DNA of 5,356 bases from Aquincola sp. Its GTDB lineage: Bacteria > Pseudomonadota > Gammaproteobacteria > Burkholderiales > Burkholderiaceae_C. Under the pieces are notes generated by a model. It was not told the origin of the DNA. It saw nothing but the letters and a program-made list of their open reading frames with translations, and did not search any database. The stretch lies in NCBI GenBank assembly GCA_029884035.1, contig JAOUIM010000282.1, forward strand, positions 1 through 5,356, given 5' to 3'. Made by a program: the position numbers and the translations under genes. This document shows positions 1 through 5,356 of this stretch, one piece after another (positions within the stretch are counted from its first letter, which is position 1; each line of letters starts with the position of its first letter).

Positions 1-203
1 TAGAGCCCGACCTGCGGGCGGTCGACGAATCGGCCGGCGGCCAGGTCGTTCAGGATGCGGTGCGCAGTCGACGGGTGCAGGCCCGTTCGCTCGCTGATGT
101 CTTTCAATGCCATCGGCTCGGGTTGCTGAGCCAGTACCTCGAGCAGTGCGAAGCTGCGCTCCAGCACCTGGATCGTCGGGGTAGGGTTGCTCTTGCTGAC
201 CAT
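1..203 (-). CDS. IclR-family transcriptional regulator, N-terminal part (cut by window edge)
   Basis: This is the first 67 codons of a DNA-binding regulator that continues beyond the left edge. Residues 8-60 form a typical IclR-type winged helix-turn-helix: an opening helix (IQVLERSFALLEVLA, residues 11-25), then MALKDISERTGL and the recognition helix HPSTAHRILNDL (residues 43-54), then the start of the wing (GRFVDRPQVGL). IclR proteins are usually about 250-270 residues, with a C-terminal effector-binding domain, so roughly three quarters is missing and the ligand cannot be guessed. The ATG at 203 gives the usual short N-terminal extension before the first helix. No good Shine-Dalgarno precedes it, and a TTG at 233 is the only nearby in-frame alternative. 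It lies 80 bp downstream of hpnE on the same strand, so it could be read from the hpn operon or from its own promoter in that gap. Its targets are unknown, and a role in controlling hpn genes would be speculation. Confidence 0.88.
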   Translation of the reverse strand, partial: MVSKSNPTPTIQVLERSFALLEVLAQQPEPMALKDISERTGLHPSTAHRILNDLAAGRFVDRPQVGL

Positions 204-283
204 TGCGTTGCTGCTGCCGAGAGAAACGATCAAATTCTCGCATGGCGAAACAGGCCTCCGCAATTCAAAACTGATCATTGGCC

Positions 284-1618
284 TCAGCGGGCCAGGCCCA
301 GCCGATCGAGTGCGGCGGAGGCCGACCGCACGGCGCCTTCGAGCGTGGCCGGATAGGGGCCGTCGACGTAATCCCCCGCAGCTGCCAGGCCGGGCGCGAC
401 GTGGCTCGGCGGCCGTCGCAAGCCTGGGGTGCACAGAAAGGTCGCGCGCCGCTCCGCCAGCACGCGGACCAGCCGCGGCGGTTGCGCCCACGCATCCGCC
501 GGAAAATCCACTCGTGCCTGCGCGAGCACCGCATCGGCGGTGGTGTCGAGGCCTTTGTCGACCCATGCTCGTGCGCCGCTCACGACAAACGCAAAGAGGC
601 CCGATCGGCTGCCGTGGGCGTCGAGGGCACCGAGATCGAACGCGAACTGGGCCGGCTTGCCTGAATCGGCCGTCAGCGTCGTCATCGGTTGCGGCCACCG
701 CGTGCCCAGACTTGACAGATAGACCGTGACGATCGGCTCGTAGCTGAATGCGGCGGCTGTGCGAGACCAGTCGGGTGCATGGGGCGCGCTGAGGCGGGCT
801 GCCTGAGTTGGCGTGCAGGCGAGCACGACCGCGTCGAAGGCCCGGCCGGCGACGGTCCACGCGTCAAGTTCGCGCGCCACCTGGTCGACCTTCGTGCCCG
901 CAAACCACTCGATCCCGTGCGTGTCCAACCAGCGCAATGCCGGTGCGGGGAAGAGCTCGCTGAGCGAGACACGAGGCAGCATCAGGTCGGCCGATCCGTG
1001 GCCGCTGAACAGCGCGTCGCGAAGCACGCGCAGGAAGACCTGCGCGCTCGCCTGCTCGGCCGGTGTGTTCAGTGCCGCCACGCACAAGGGATCGGTCAAT
1101 CGCTCGCGTGCACGAGGCGGCAGCCCGCGCGTGAGGGTGGCAACGGTCTGATCGTCCGGCGCCATGAAGCCCGCGAGTCGCCAGGCGAACATCGTCCGCA
1201 GAAGGGCCCATCGTTCTCGCAGCGGCCACGTCGACATGGAAAGTACGCCGCGCACGAAGGCGGGTACCGGCGTCCCGGCGGGCAGGGCCAGACCGCGGCC
1301 ATTCGGGTCGAGAAGCGCAAGTGGGCGCCGGTGCAGGACAGTGTCGGGATCGACACCGACCGTGCGCATCAGATCCAGCGTTTCGCGATACGCGCCGATC
1401 AGGATGTGCTGGCCGTTGTCCAGCGGCTTGCCATCGTGATCCACTGTGCGAGCGCGGCCGCCGACGTGGTACGCCATCTCGAACAGCGTGACGTGATGCC
1501 CGGCCTGAGTGGCGCGCACGGCGGCCGCGAGCCCGGCCCAACCGGCACCCACGATTGCCACGCGTCGAACGGCTCGCGGACTCAACGCTCGCGCCAATGG
1601 GTGCGCATCGCAATCCAC
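284..1618 (-). CDS. hpnE: Hydroxysqualene dehydroxylase HpnE (FAD-dependent amine-oxidase-fold protein)
   Basis: HpnE catalyses the last step of the HpnCDE squalene route, the reductive removal of the hydroxyl of hydroxysqualene to give squalene, using FAD. The 444-residue frame has the dinucleotide-binding motif VAIVGAGWAGLAAA at residues 20-33, with the acidic end of the second strand at E47 and the following GGRART (residues 53-58). DNGQHILIGAY (67-77) is typical of HpnE. The C-terminal FAD-contact segment is GDYVDGPYPATLEGAVRSA (415-433). Length fits the family (about 420-450). The longest frame starts with GTG at 1618 and overlaps hpnD by 37 bp. A TTG at 1585, sharing a TTGA stop-start with the hpnD stop, would give 433 residues and place the Rossmann motif at the more usual distance from the N-terminus. 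Neither start has a clear ribosome binding site. It is the last gene of the hpnC-hpnD-hpnE operon and ends with TGA at 284-286. Related carotenoid desaturases share the fold, but the neighbours settle the assignment. Confidence 0.93.
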   Translation of the reverse strand: MDCDAHPLARALSPRAVRRVAIVGAGWAGLAAAVRATQAGHHVTLFEMAYHVGGRARTVDHDGKPLDNGQHILIGAYRETLDLMRTVGVDPDTVLHRRPLALLDPNGRGLALPAGTPVPAFVRGVLSMSTWPLRERWALLRTMFAWRLAGFMAPDDQTVATLTRGLPPRARERLTDPLCVAALNTPAEQASAQVFLRVLRDALFSGHGSADLMLPRVSLSELFPAPALRWLDTHGIEWFAGTKVDQVARELDAWTVAGRAFDAVVLACTPTQAARLSAPHAPDWSRTAAAFSYEPIVTVYLSSLGTRWPQPMTTLTADSGKPAQFAFDLGALDAHGSRSGLFAFVVSGARAWVDKGLDTTADAVLAQARVDFPADAWAQPPRLVRVLAERRATFLCTPGLRRPPSHVAPGLAAAGDYVDGPYPATLEGAVRSASAALDRLGLAR

Positions 1619-2430
1619 ACCTTGCGCAACGGCGTGAGTGCTACTCGCTGATGGAGCACCTGGAATCCATCGGATTCGATCTCGCGCAGCAGTGTCTGGT
1701 AGATCTGTGCCATGGCAAGACCGGGGCGCTGCGTGCGCCGGTCCGCATCGGGCAACAGCGCGATCGCCTCGTCGAAGGCGCGGTGCGCCCTTTCAGCCTG
1801 AAACCTCATCAGCGACGTGAAGCGCTCGCTGTAACCCCAGGGCGCCTGGCGCTGCAGGATCTCGCTGGCTTTGACGTCGAAGCGTTTCAGTTCGTCCAGT
1901 GGGATGTAGATGCGACCGCGGCGGGCATCGTCACCCACGTCGCGGATGATGTTGGTCAGCTGCATCGCCAGCCCGAGGCGGTGCGCGTATTCGACGGTTG
2001 CGTCTTCGGAACGGCCGAAGATGTTCGCCGCAACCTCTCCGACGACGCCGGCGACCAGATGGCAGTAGCGAGATAGGCCTGAGAAGTCGAGGTAGCGGCT
2101 TTGCTGAAGGTCCATTTCACAGCCGTCGAGCACCGACTGCAGATGCACGATCTTGATGCCGTAGCGCGCCGTGTGCGGCACCAACGCCTTCATGACCGGG
2201 TGGCTCGGCTCTCCCGCGAAGGCCGTGGCCACCTCCTTGCGCCACCACCCGAGCTTGGTGGCTGCGACGCTCGCGTCTTGCGCCTCGTCGACCACGTCGT
2301 CGACCTCGCGGCAGAAGGCGTAGAAAGCGGTGATCGCGGCGCGCCGCTCAGGCGGCAGGAAGCGGAACGCGTAGTAGAAGGACGAACCACTCTTGGCCGC
2401 CTTGTCCTCGACGTACTGCTCAGGCGTCAC
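1582..2430 (-). CDS. hpnD: Presqualene diphosphate synthase HpnD
   Basis: HpnD is a trans-isoprenyl diphosphate synthase of the squalene/phytoene synthase family. In the characterised HpnCDE pathway it condenses two farnesyl diphosphates head-to-head to presqualene diphosphate. The 282-residue protein shows both Asp-rich, Mg-diphosphate binding motifs: DDVVD at residues 44-48 (within AFYAFCREVDDVVDEA) and DVGDD at 164-168 (within QLTNIIRDVGDDARRGRIYIP). The family motif YCHLVAGVVGE is at 122-132, and SGSSFYYAFRFLP (14-26) is the usual N-terminal substrate-pocket segment. Length is normal. The start is GTG at 2430, which overlaps the hpnC stop as GTGA and suggests translational coupling; only a weak GGGG-type ribosome binding site lies upstream. 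It is the middle gene of the operon. The YxxVAGxVG type of motif and the DVGDD form separate it from HpnC, which has SANPIG and DLSVD at the same places. Confidence 0.95.
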   Translation of the reverse strand: MTPEQYVEDKAAKSGSSFYYAFRFLPPERRAAITAFYAFCREVDDVVDEAQDASVAATKLGWWRKEVATAFAGEPSHPVMKALVPHTARYGIKIVHLQSVLDGCEMDLQQSRYLDFSGLSRYCHLVAGVVGEVAANIFGRSEDATVEYAHRLGLAMQLTNIIRDVGDDARRGRIYIPLDELKRFDVKASEILQRQAPWGYSERFTSLMRFQAERAHRAFDEAIALLPDADRRTQRPGLAMAQIYQTLLREIESDGFQVLHQRVALTPLRKVWIAMRTHWRER

Positions 2431-3302
2431 GACGCGGCCCCAGGGCGGGCGTCGCGCTTGCCGCGACCGGCTGCGCTCGCACCGCGGCCCATGCGTGCGG
2501 CGCGCCAGGCCAATCGCGGCGCATCAGCCAGACCGACGGTGGGGCGCTGCGAAAGCGCGTTGAACCCGCCCGCCTCGATCCGGTCGAGAATCCTCAGGCC
2601 CCCTTGCACGACGAAGCGAAGTTCCCAACCGAAGCGGCCTCTCAACTGGTGCACGAGTGGGGCACCCTGCAGCATCACCGCACGGGTCCAGTCGCACAGG
2701 TCACGCACGAGCGCGCGCGTGGCGGCGCTGTCGGCATCGCACCGCAGTTCCGCCGGCATCAGACCGTGCGCAGCGAGATCGCTCGCCGGGACGTAGCTGC
2801 GGCCCCGCGGCAGGTCGACCGACAGGTCCTGCCAGAAGTTGACGAGTTGCAGCGCCGTGCAAATCGCATCCGAGCGGGTGAGCGCGACGCGATCGTCCTG
2901 TCGCGCGAGGTGCAGCAGCAGCCGGCCGATCGGGTTTGCCGATCGCGCACAGTAGTCGAGCAACTCGGCGCGATCGCGGTAAAGCGGATTCGCCGTGTCC
3001 TGCCGGAACGCCGACAGCAGGGCGGTCAGCGGTTCGAGGGGCAGCGCGTGCGTCCGGATCGCGTGTCCCAGCGGCCCGAACACTTCGGGCCAGGCCGTGT
3101 CCGCGCGGCCGCGCGCGGCTGCGTGGAGGTTTGCCTCGAACGCGTCGAGTTGGGCGACGCGGTGTGCAGCGCTTGCATCCCCTTCGTCAGCGAGGTCGTC
3201 CGCAGTACGCGCGAACCGGTAGATGGCAGTTACCGCCGGTCGCAGCGGTGGCGGGCACAGCCAAGATGCCACCGGGAAGTTTTCGTAATGACCGACGCTC
3301 AC
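2427..3302 (-). CDS. hpnC: Hydroxysqualene synthase HpnC
   Basis: HpnC is the second squalene/phytoene-synthase-fold enzyme of the pathway. It converts presqualene diphosphate from HpnD into hydroxysqualene, which HpnE then reduces. The 291-residue protein begins with HYENFPVASWLCP (residues 5-17), a signature of HpnC. The first Asp-rich motif is DDLAD at 35-39 (IYRFARTADDLADEGD) and the second is DLSVD at 159-163 (LQLVNFWQDLSVDLPRGRSYVP). The segment YCARSANPIGRL at 117-128 replaces the YCxxVAGxVG of HpnD and is diagnostic. About the last 25 residues form an Arg/Gly/Ala-rich tail beyond the usual fold. The start is GTG at 3302, chosen because the conserved HYENFP begins at residue 5 and no in-frame ATG exists between it and the upstream stop at 3390-3392. 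The ribosome binding site is weak. It is the first gene of the minus-strand operon and is divergent from the efflux genes across 186 bp. Confidence 0.94.
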   Translation of the reverse strand: MSVGHYENFPVASWLCPPPLRPAVTAIYRFARTADDLADEGDASAAHRVAQLDAFEANLHAAARGRADTAWPEVFGPLGHAIRTHALPLEPLTALLSAFRQDTANPLYRDRAELLDYCARSANPIGRLLLHLARQDDRVALTRSDAICTALQLVNFWQDLSVDLPRGRSYVPASDLAAHGLMPAELRCDADSAATRALVRDLCDWTRAVMLQGAPLVHQLRGRFGWELRFVVQGGLRILDRIEAGGFNALSQRPTVGLADAPRLAWRAARMGRGASAAGRGKRDARPGAAS

Positions 3303-3367
3303 CGGATGGATTGTCCACTCGCCGCTATGCCGCCTGTTCTTGCGCGCGGGCTGGGCCGCGCAGCGAT

Positions 3368-3396
3368 TTGACAGGCCTAGTGTCGCTGACTATATT
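3368..3396 (+). promoter_or_regulatory. Predicted sigma70 promoter of the RND efflux operon
   Basis: A perfect -35 hexamer TTGACA (3368-3373) is followed by exactly 17 bp and a -10 hexamer TATATT (3391-3396), one base from consensus. The start of transcription would fall near 3403, giving a leader of about 86 nt before the adaptor ATG at 3489. The match is unusually strong for a GC-rich genome. It reads towards the adaptor and permease genes. The -10 and the start site are covered by the palindrome at 3395-3416, as expected for a promoter kept off by a repressor. Confidence 0.8.
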
Positions 3397-3416
3397 ACTG
3401 ACCAGTCAGTCAGTAA
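3395..3416. promoter_or_regulatory. Palindromic operator, TetR/AcrR-type, over the efflux promoter
   Basis: The 22-bp stretch has perfect 8-bp outer arms TTACTGAC (3395-3402) and GTCAGTAA (3409-3416) around a 6-bp centre. Nested in it is a second perfect inverted repeat, ACTGAC (3397-3402) CA GTCAGT (3405-3410), with only 2 bp between arms. Short-spaced ACTGAC/GTCAGT palindromes are typical of TetR-family operators beside RND pumps. Position over the -10 tail and start site supports repression by blocking RNA polymerase. No TetR gene is in the window. The regulator assignment is inference from motif style and context; the symmetry and position are seen directly. Confidence 0.72.
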
Positions 3417-3441
3417 CGTCATTCTCTTCTCCTAACGTCAT
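3414..3441 (+). repeat. Two 9-bp direct repeats TAACGTCAT in the efflux leader
   Basis: TAACGTCAT occurs at 3414-3422 and again, identically, at 3433-3441. The starts are 19 bp apart, close to two turns of the helix, with a pyrimidine-rich spacer (TCTCTTCTCC). The first copy shares TAA with the right arm of the palindromic operator. Tandem same-face repeats of this kind can bind a dimer of a response regulator or a second regulator, but no function is proven and the repeats could be chance. Confidence 0.5.
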
Positions 3442-3467
3442 AGCGCCACTGCCCTGGCAGGGGCGCT
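3442..3467 (+). other. Strong inverted repeat / leader hairpin upstream of the adaptor gene
   Basis: AGCGCC-A-CTGCC is followed almost immediately by GGCAG-G-GGCGCT, giving an 11-pair stem broken by one A-G mismatch, with a tiny CT centre. It sits 11 bp before the ribosome binding site AAGG (3479-3482). No run of T follows, so it is not a standard intrinsic terminator. It could be a second protein-binding palindrome or an mRNA 5' structure affecting stability or translation. The symmetry is certain; the role is unknown. Confidence 0.5.
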
Positions 3468-3478
3468 GAACTGCAGTC

Positions 3479-3482
3479 AAGG
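3479..3482 (+). promoter_or_regulatory. Ribosome binding site of the adaptor gene
   Basis: AAGG lies 6 bp before the ATG at 3489, a normal spacing, and supports that start. It is the clearest Shine-Dalgarno in the window. Confidence 0.6.
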
Positions 3483-3488
3483 CACTTC

Positions 3489-4610
3489 ATGCGTCGCGCC
3501 GTGCTCTTAGCCCTCAGCGTTCCCCTGGTCTTCGCGGCAGCTTGCTCGCGTCAAGCCCCTGCGCCCCAAGCCGCGCGCGCCGTGAAGACGCTGACCGTAC
3601 AGGCCGCCTCAACGGGCGCCACGATCGACTACGCGGCCGAGATCCGCGCCCGCAGCGAGTCACGGCTGGGCTTTCGGGTGGGTGGCAAATTGGTGCGCCG
3701 TGCCGTCGACGTTGGCGATGCGGTCAGGGCAGGGCAGTTGCTTGCGAGTCTCGATCCACAGGACTTGCGCCTCAGCCAGGAGGCCGCTCACTCGGCGCTG
3801 GAGGCCGCGCGCATCAATGCCGACCAAGCCGCGGCCGACTTCAAACGGTTCAAGGAACTGCGCGAGCAGGGATTCATCAGCTTGGCCGAACTCGAGCGTC
3901 GCGAAAGCGCTTACAAGGCCGCACAGGCCCAGTTCGAGCAGGCACGCGCACAAGCAGGCGTGCAGTCCAACCAGACGCGCTATAGCAACCTCGTTTCCGA
4001 CGTCGCCGGGGTCGTGACCGTTGTCGAGGCCGAACCTGGCGCCGTGCTTGCCGCCGGCGCGACCGTCCTGCGGCTTGCGCATGAAGGTCCGCGCGACGCG
4101 GTGTTCTCGGTTCCCGAGCAGCAGGTGGCGGCGATTCGCGCGCTGCTTGGCCGCAACGGCGCGCTGAAGATGCGCCTTTGGGGCGATGCCGCGGCATCCA
4201 TTCCCGCCACGGTGCGCGAAGTGGCGGCCGCCGCCGACCCCGCGACTCGCACGTTCACGGTCAAGGCGGATGTCGGGCGTGCCGCAGTGCGGTTGGGCCA
4301 GACCGCCACGGTCAGCCTTCCCGTGCCGCCCTCGAGCGGCGCCTTCAGGCTTCCGTTGACGGCTGTGTTCGAGCAACAAGGCCAGGCGGCAGTGTGGCTG
4401 CTCGATCCGGCATCAATGACCGTGCAACCGCAGCGGATCGAGGTGATCGGTGCCGAGGGCAATGCGGTGCTGGTGGCATCGGGACTGACAGCAGGGCAGA
4501 CCGTCGTCACTGCCGGCGCGCACACGCTCACACCTGGGCAGAAGGTGACGCTTTACCTGGAACCGGGCAGTGCTGCGACGGCAGGCCCTGCGTCCACCGT
4601 ACAGCGCTGA
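3489..4610 (+). CDS. RND efflux periplasmic adaptor (membrane fusion protein), lipoprotein type
   Basis: This adaptor links an inner-membrane RND pump to an outer-membrane channel. The 373-residue product starts with a lipoprotein-like signal (MRRAVLLALSVPLVFAAAC), putting the lipidated cysteine at residue 19, so it is probably anchored by lipid on the periplasmic face. Domains in order: first half of the lipoyl/barrel-sandwich domain at about 48-90 (GFRVGGKLVRRAVDVGDAVRAGQ), a short alpha-helical coiled-coil hairpin at about 95-162 rich in Ala, Glu and Gln, and second lipoyl half at 165-197 (AGVVTVVEAEPGAVLAAG). A beta-barrel follows at about 200-280, containing the family-typical REVAAAADPATRTFTVKADV (243-262), then the membrane-proximal domain to about 358. 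Length is usual for HlyD/AcrA-type adaptors. The ATG at 3489 is supported by AAGG 6 bp upstream and by the signal peptide beginning there. The permease gene follows after 14 bp. Substrate and exact pump name cannot be read from sequence. Confidence 0.93.
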   Translation: MRRAVLLALSVPLVFAAACSRQAPAPQAARAVKTLTVQAASTGATIDYAAEIRARSESRLGFRVGGKLVRRAVDVGDAVRAGQLLASLDPQDLRLSQEAAHSALEAARINADQAAADFKRFKELREQGFISLAELERRESAYKAAQAQFEQARAQAGVQSNQTRYSNLVSDVAGVVTVVEAEPGAVLAAGATVLRLAHEGPRDAVFSVPEQQVAAIRALLGRNGALKMRLWGDAAASIPATVREVAAAADPATRTFTVKADVGRAAVRLGQTATVSLPVPPSSGAFRLPLTAVFEQQGQAAVWLLDPASMTVQPQRIEVIGAEGNAVLVASGLTAGQTVVTAGAHTLTPGQKVTLYLEPGSAATAGPASTVQR

Positions 4611-4624
4611 CTTGCAAACCAGCC

Positions 4625-5356
4625 ATGGATACGCAGGCTGCACCGGGCCACCGGACCAAGTTCAACATCTCGCGATGGGCACTCGACCATCCCGAACTGA
4701 CACGCTATCTGATGGTGGTGCTCATGGCGCTGGGCATCGCCGCCTATTTCCAGCTCGGCCAGGACGAGGATCCGCCGTTCACGTTCAGGGCAATGGTCGT
4801 TCAGGCCTTCTGGCCGGGCGCCACGGCCGAACAGATGGCCGAACAGGTGACGAGCAAGATCGAGCGTGCCTTGCAGGACGTGCCCTACAGCGATGTCATC
4901 CGCAGCTACACCAAGCCGGGCGAGTCGCTGACGATCCTGCAATTGCGCGACAGTTCGCCGCCGAAAGAGGTGACCGGCGTGTGGTACCAGGCGCGCAAGA
5001 AGGTTGGCGACATGCGTTCGACGCTGCCTGCCGGCGTGATCGGCCCGGTCTTCAACGACGACTTCGGCGACGTCTTTGGATCGATCTTTGCACTGTCGGC
5101 CGACGGCTTCAGCGACGAGGAGCTGCGTGAGTCCGCGGACCGCGTGCGCGAGCGCCTGCTGCGCGTGCCCGATGTCGCCAAGGTCGAAATGTTCGGTGCC
5201 CAGCCCGAGAAGGTATTCGTCGAGATCTCGCACCGGCGCCTGGCCACGCTTGGCCTCGATCTGAGCCAGGTCATGGCGCAACTCTCAGCGCAGAACGCGG
5301 TCGAGGGCGCCGGCCAGCTCAATGCCGGCAGCGAGAACCTCCAGGTACGCATCGGC
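4625..5356 (+). CDS. RND efflux pump permease (AcrB-like, HAE1-type), N-terminal part cut by window edge
   Basis: The open frame runs from ATG 4625 without a stop to the right edge: 244 codons of a protein normally about 1,020-1,050 residues. It is the proton-driven inner-membrane pump of the tripartite system. Seen in order: a cytoplasmic N-terminal helix segment KFNISRWALDHPEL (residues 12-25), transmembrane helix 1 at about 26-44 (TRYLMVVLMALGIAAYFQL), then GQDEDPPFTFRAMVVQAFWPGATAEQMAEQVTSKIE (45-80), the hallmark start of the first periplasmic porter domain. VPDVAKVEMFGAQ (181-193) and VFVEISHRRLATLGLDLSQV (197-216) are further family segments. The GQDEDPPFTF form resembles the TriC-like branch rather than classic AcrB, but substrate is unknown. 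It is a drug-type pump by look, not the hopanoid transporter HpnN. The intergenic 14 bp (CTTGCAAACCAGCC) holds no clear ribosome binding site, so translation may depend on coupling with the adaptor gene. Confidence 0.93.
   Translation, partial: MDTQAAPGHRTKFNISRWALDHPELTRYLMVVLMALGIAAYFQLGQDEDPPFTFRAMVVQAFWPGATAEQMAEQVTSKIERALQDVPYSDVIRSYTKPGESLTILQLRDSSPPKEVTGVWYQARKKVGDMRSTLPAGVIGPVFNDDFGDVFGSIFALSADGFSDEELRESADRVRERLLRVPDVAKVEMFGAQPEKVFVEISHRRLATLGLDLSQVMAQLSAQNAVEGAGQLNAGSENLQVRIG

Noticed and set aside
221..239. Short palindrome GAGAA-9 bp-TTCTC in the gap upstream of the IclR gene, considered as an autoregulatory operator
   Set aside because: Five-base arms with a 9-bp gap are easily due to chance, and no convincing promoter was found around it.
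279..294. Inverted repeat TGGCC/GGCCA with 6-bp loop at the hpnE stop, considered as a terminator
   Set aside because: Arms are only 5 bp and no T-run directly follows on the minus strand; only a GTTTTG lies several bases on. Too weak to call.
187..729. 180-codon plus-strand open frame across the hpnE end and the gap before the IclR gene
   Set aside because: The product is Pro/Arg-rich low-complexity sequence antisense to the conserved C-terminus of HpnE, with no supporting start signal.
779..1651. 290-codon plus-strand open frame opposite hpnE
   Set aside because: It lies wholly antisense to hpnE and the end of hpnD, is Arg/Gly/Ala-rich without a recognisable domain, and is the kind of spurious frame expected in high-GC coding DNA.
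2604..3371. 255-codon plus-strand open frame opposite hpnC
   Set aside because: It is antisense to a clearly conserved enzyme, has no recognised motif and runs into the efflux promoter region.
3389..3416. Minus-strand promoter for hpnC using TATAGT (3394-3389) as -10
   Set aside because: No -35 hexamer close to TTGACA is found 16-18 bp upstream (best is TTACTG at 3416-3411), so it is kept as a hypothesis in the findings and not annotated.
4553..5281. 242-codon minus-strand open frame opposite the permease
   Set aside because: The opposite strand encodes an unmistakable RND N-terminus, and the antisense product (His, Arg and Leu rich) has no family features.
4625..5356. Permease considered as HpnN, the RND-type hopanoid transporter, because of the nearby hpn genes
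   Set aside because: It is preceded by a dedicated periplasmic adaptor and has the GQDEDPPFTF and WPGATAEQ start of drug-type pumps, which HpnN/MmpL-like proteins lack.

Overview
The window looks like a chromosomal segment from a high-GC proteobacterium, most likely a betaproteobacterium of the Burkholderiales. The evidence is the strong G/C bias at third codon positions, the style of the proteins, and an hpnCDE cassette next to a Gram-negative tripartite efflux operon. Genus cannot be told from this sequence. No RNA gene, insertion sequence, CRISPR array or prophage part was seen.

Left part, minus strand (1-3302): a tightly packed operon read right to left as hpnC, hpnD, hpnE, followed after 80 bp by the N-terminal third of an IclR-type regulator cut by the left edge. 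HpnD should condense two farnesyl diphosphates to presqualene diphosphate, HpnC convert that to hydroxysqualene, and HpnE reduce hydroxysqualene to squalene. The set is the complete three-enzyme bacterial squalene route, usually feeding hopanoid (or other squalene-derived lipid) synthesis. hpnC and hpnD overlap by 4 bp (GTGA), and hpnD and hpnE overlap by 4 or 37 bp depending on the hpnE start. All three genes appear to use non-ATG starts.

Middle part (3303-3488): a 186-bp divergent intergenic region, the richest non-coding stretch here. It holds a near-consensus sigma70 promoter pointing right (TTGACA, 17 bp, TATATT). A TetR-type palindrome built from ACTGAC/GTCAGT lies on the -10 and start site. 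Downstream are two TAACGTCAT direct repeats 19 bp apart, a strong hairpin in the presumed leader, and a ribosome binding site.

Right part, plus strand (3489-5356): a lipoprotein-type periplasmic adaptor of an RND efflux pump, then the first 244 residues of the RND permease itself, which runs off the right edge in an open frame. An outer-membrane channel and the cognate TetR repressor are not in the window.

The genes all belong to well-known families. I see no convincing new system. The points most worth a second look are the control region between the squalene operon and the efflux operon, including an apparent 4-bp duplication within the operator, and whether the two operons are co-regulated from it.
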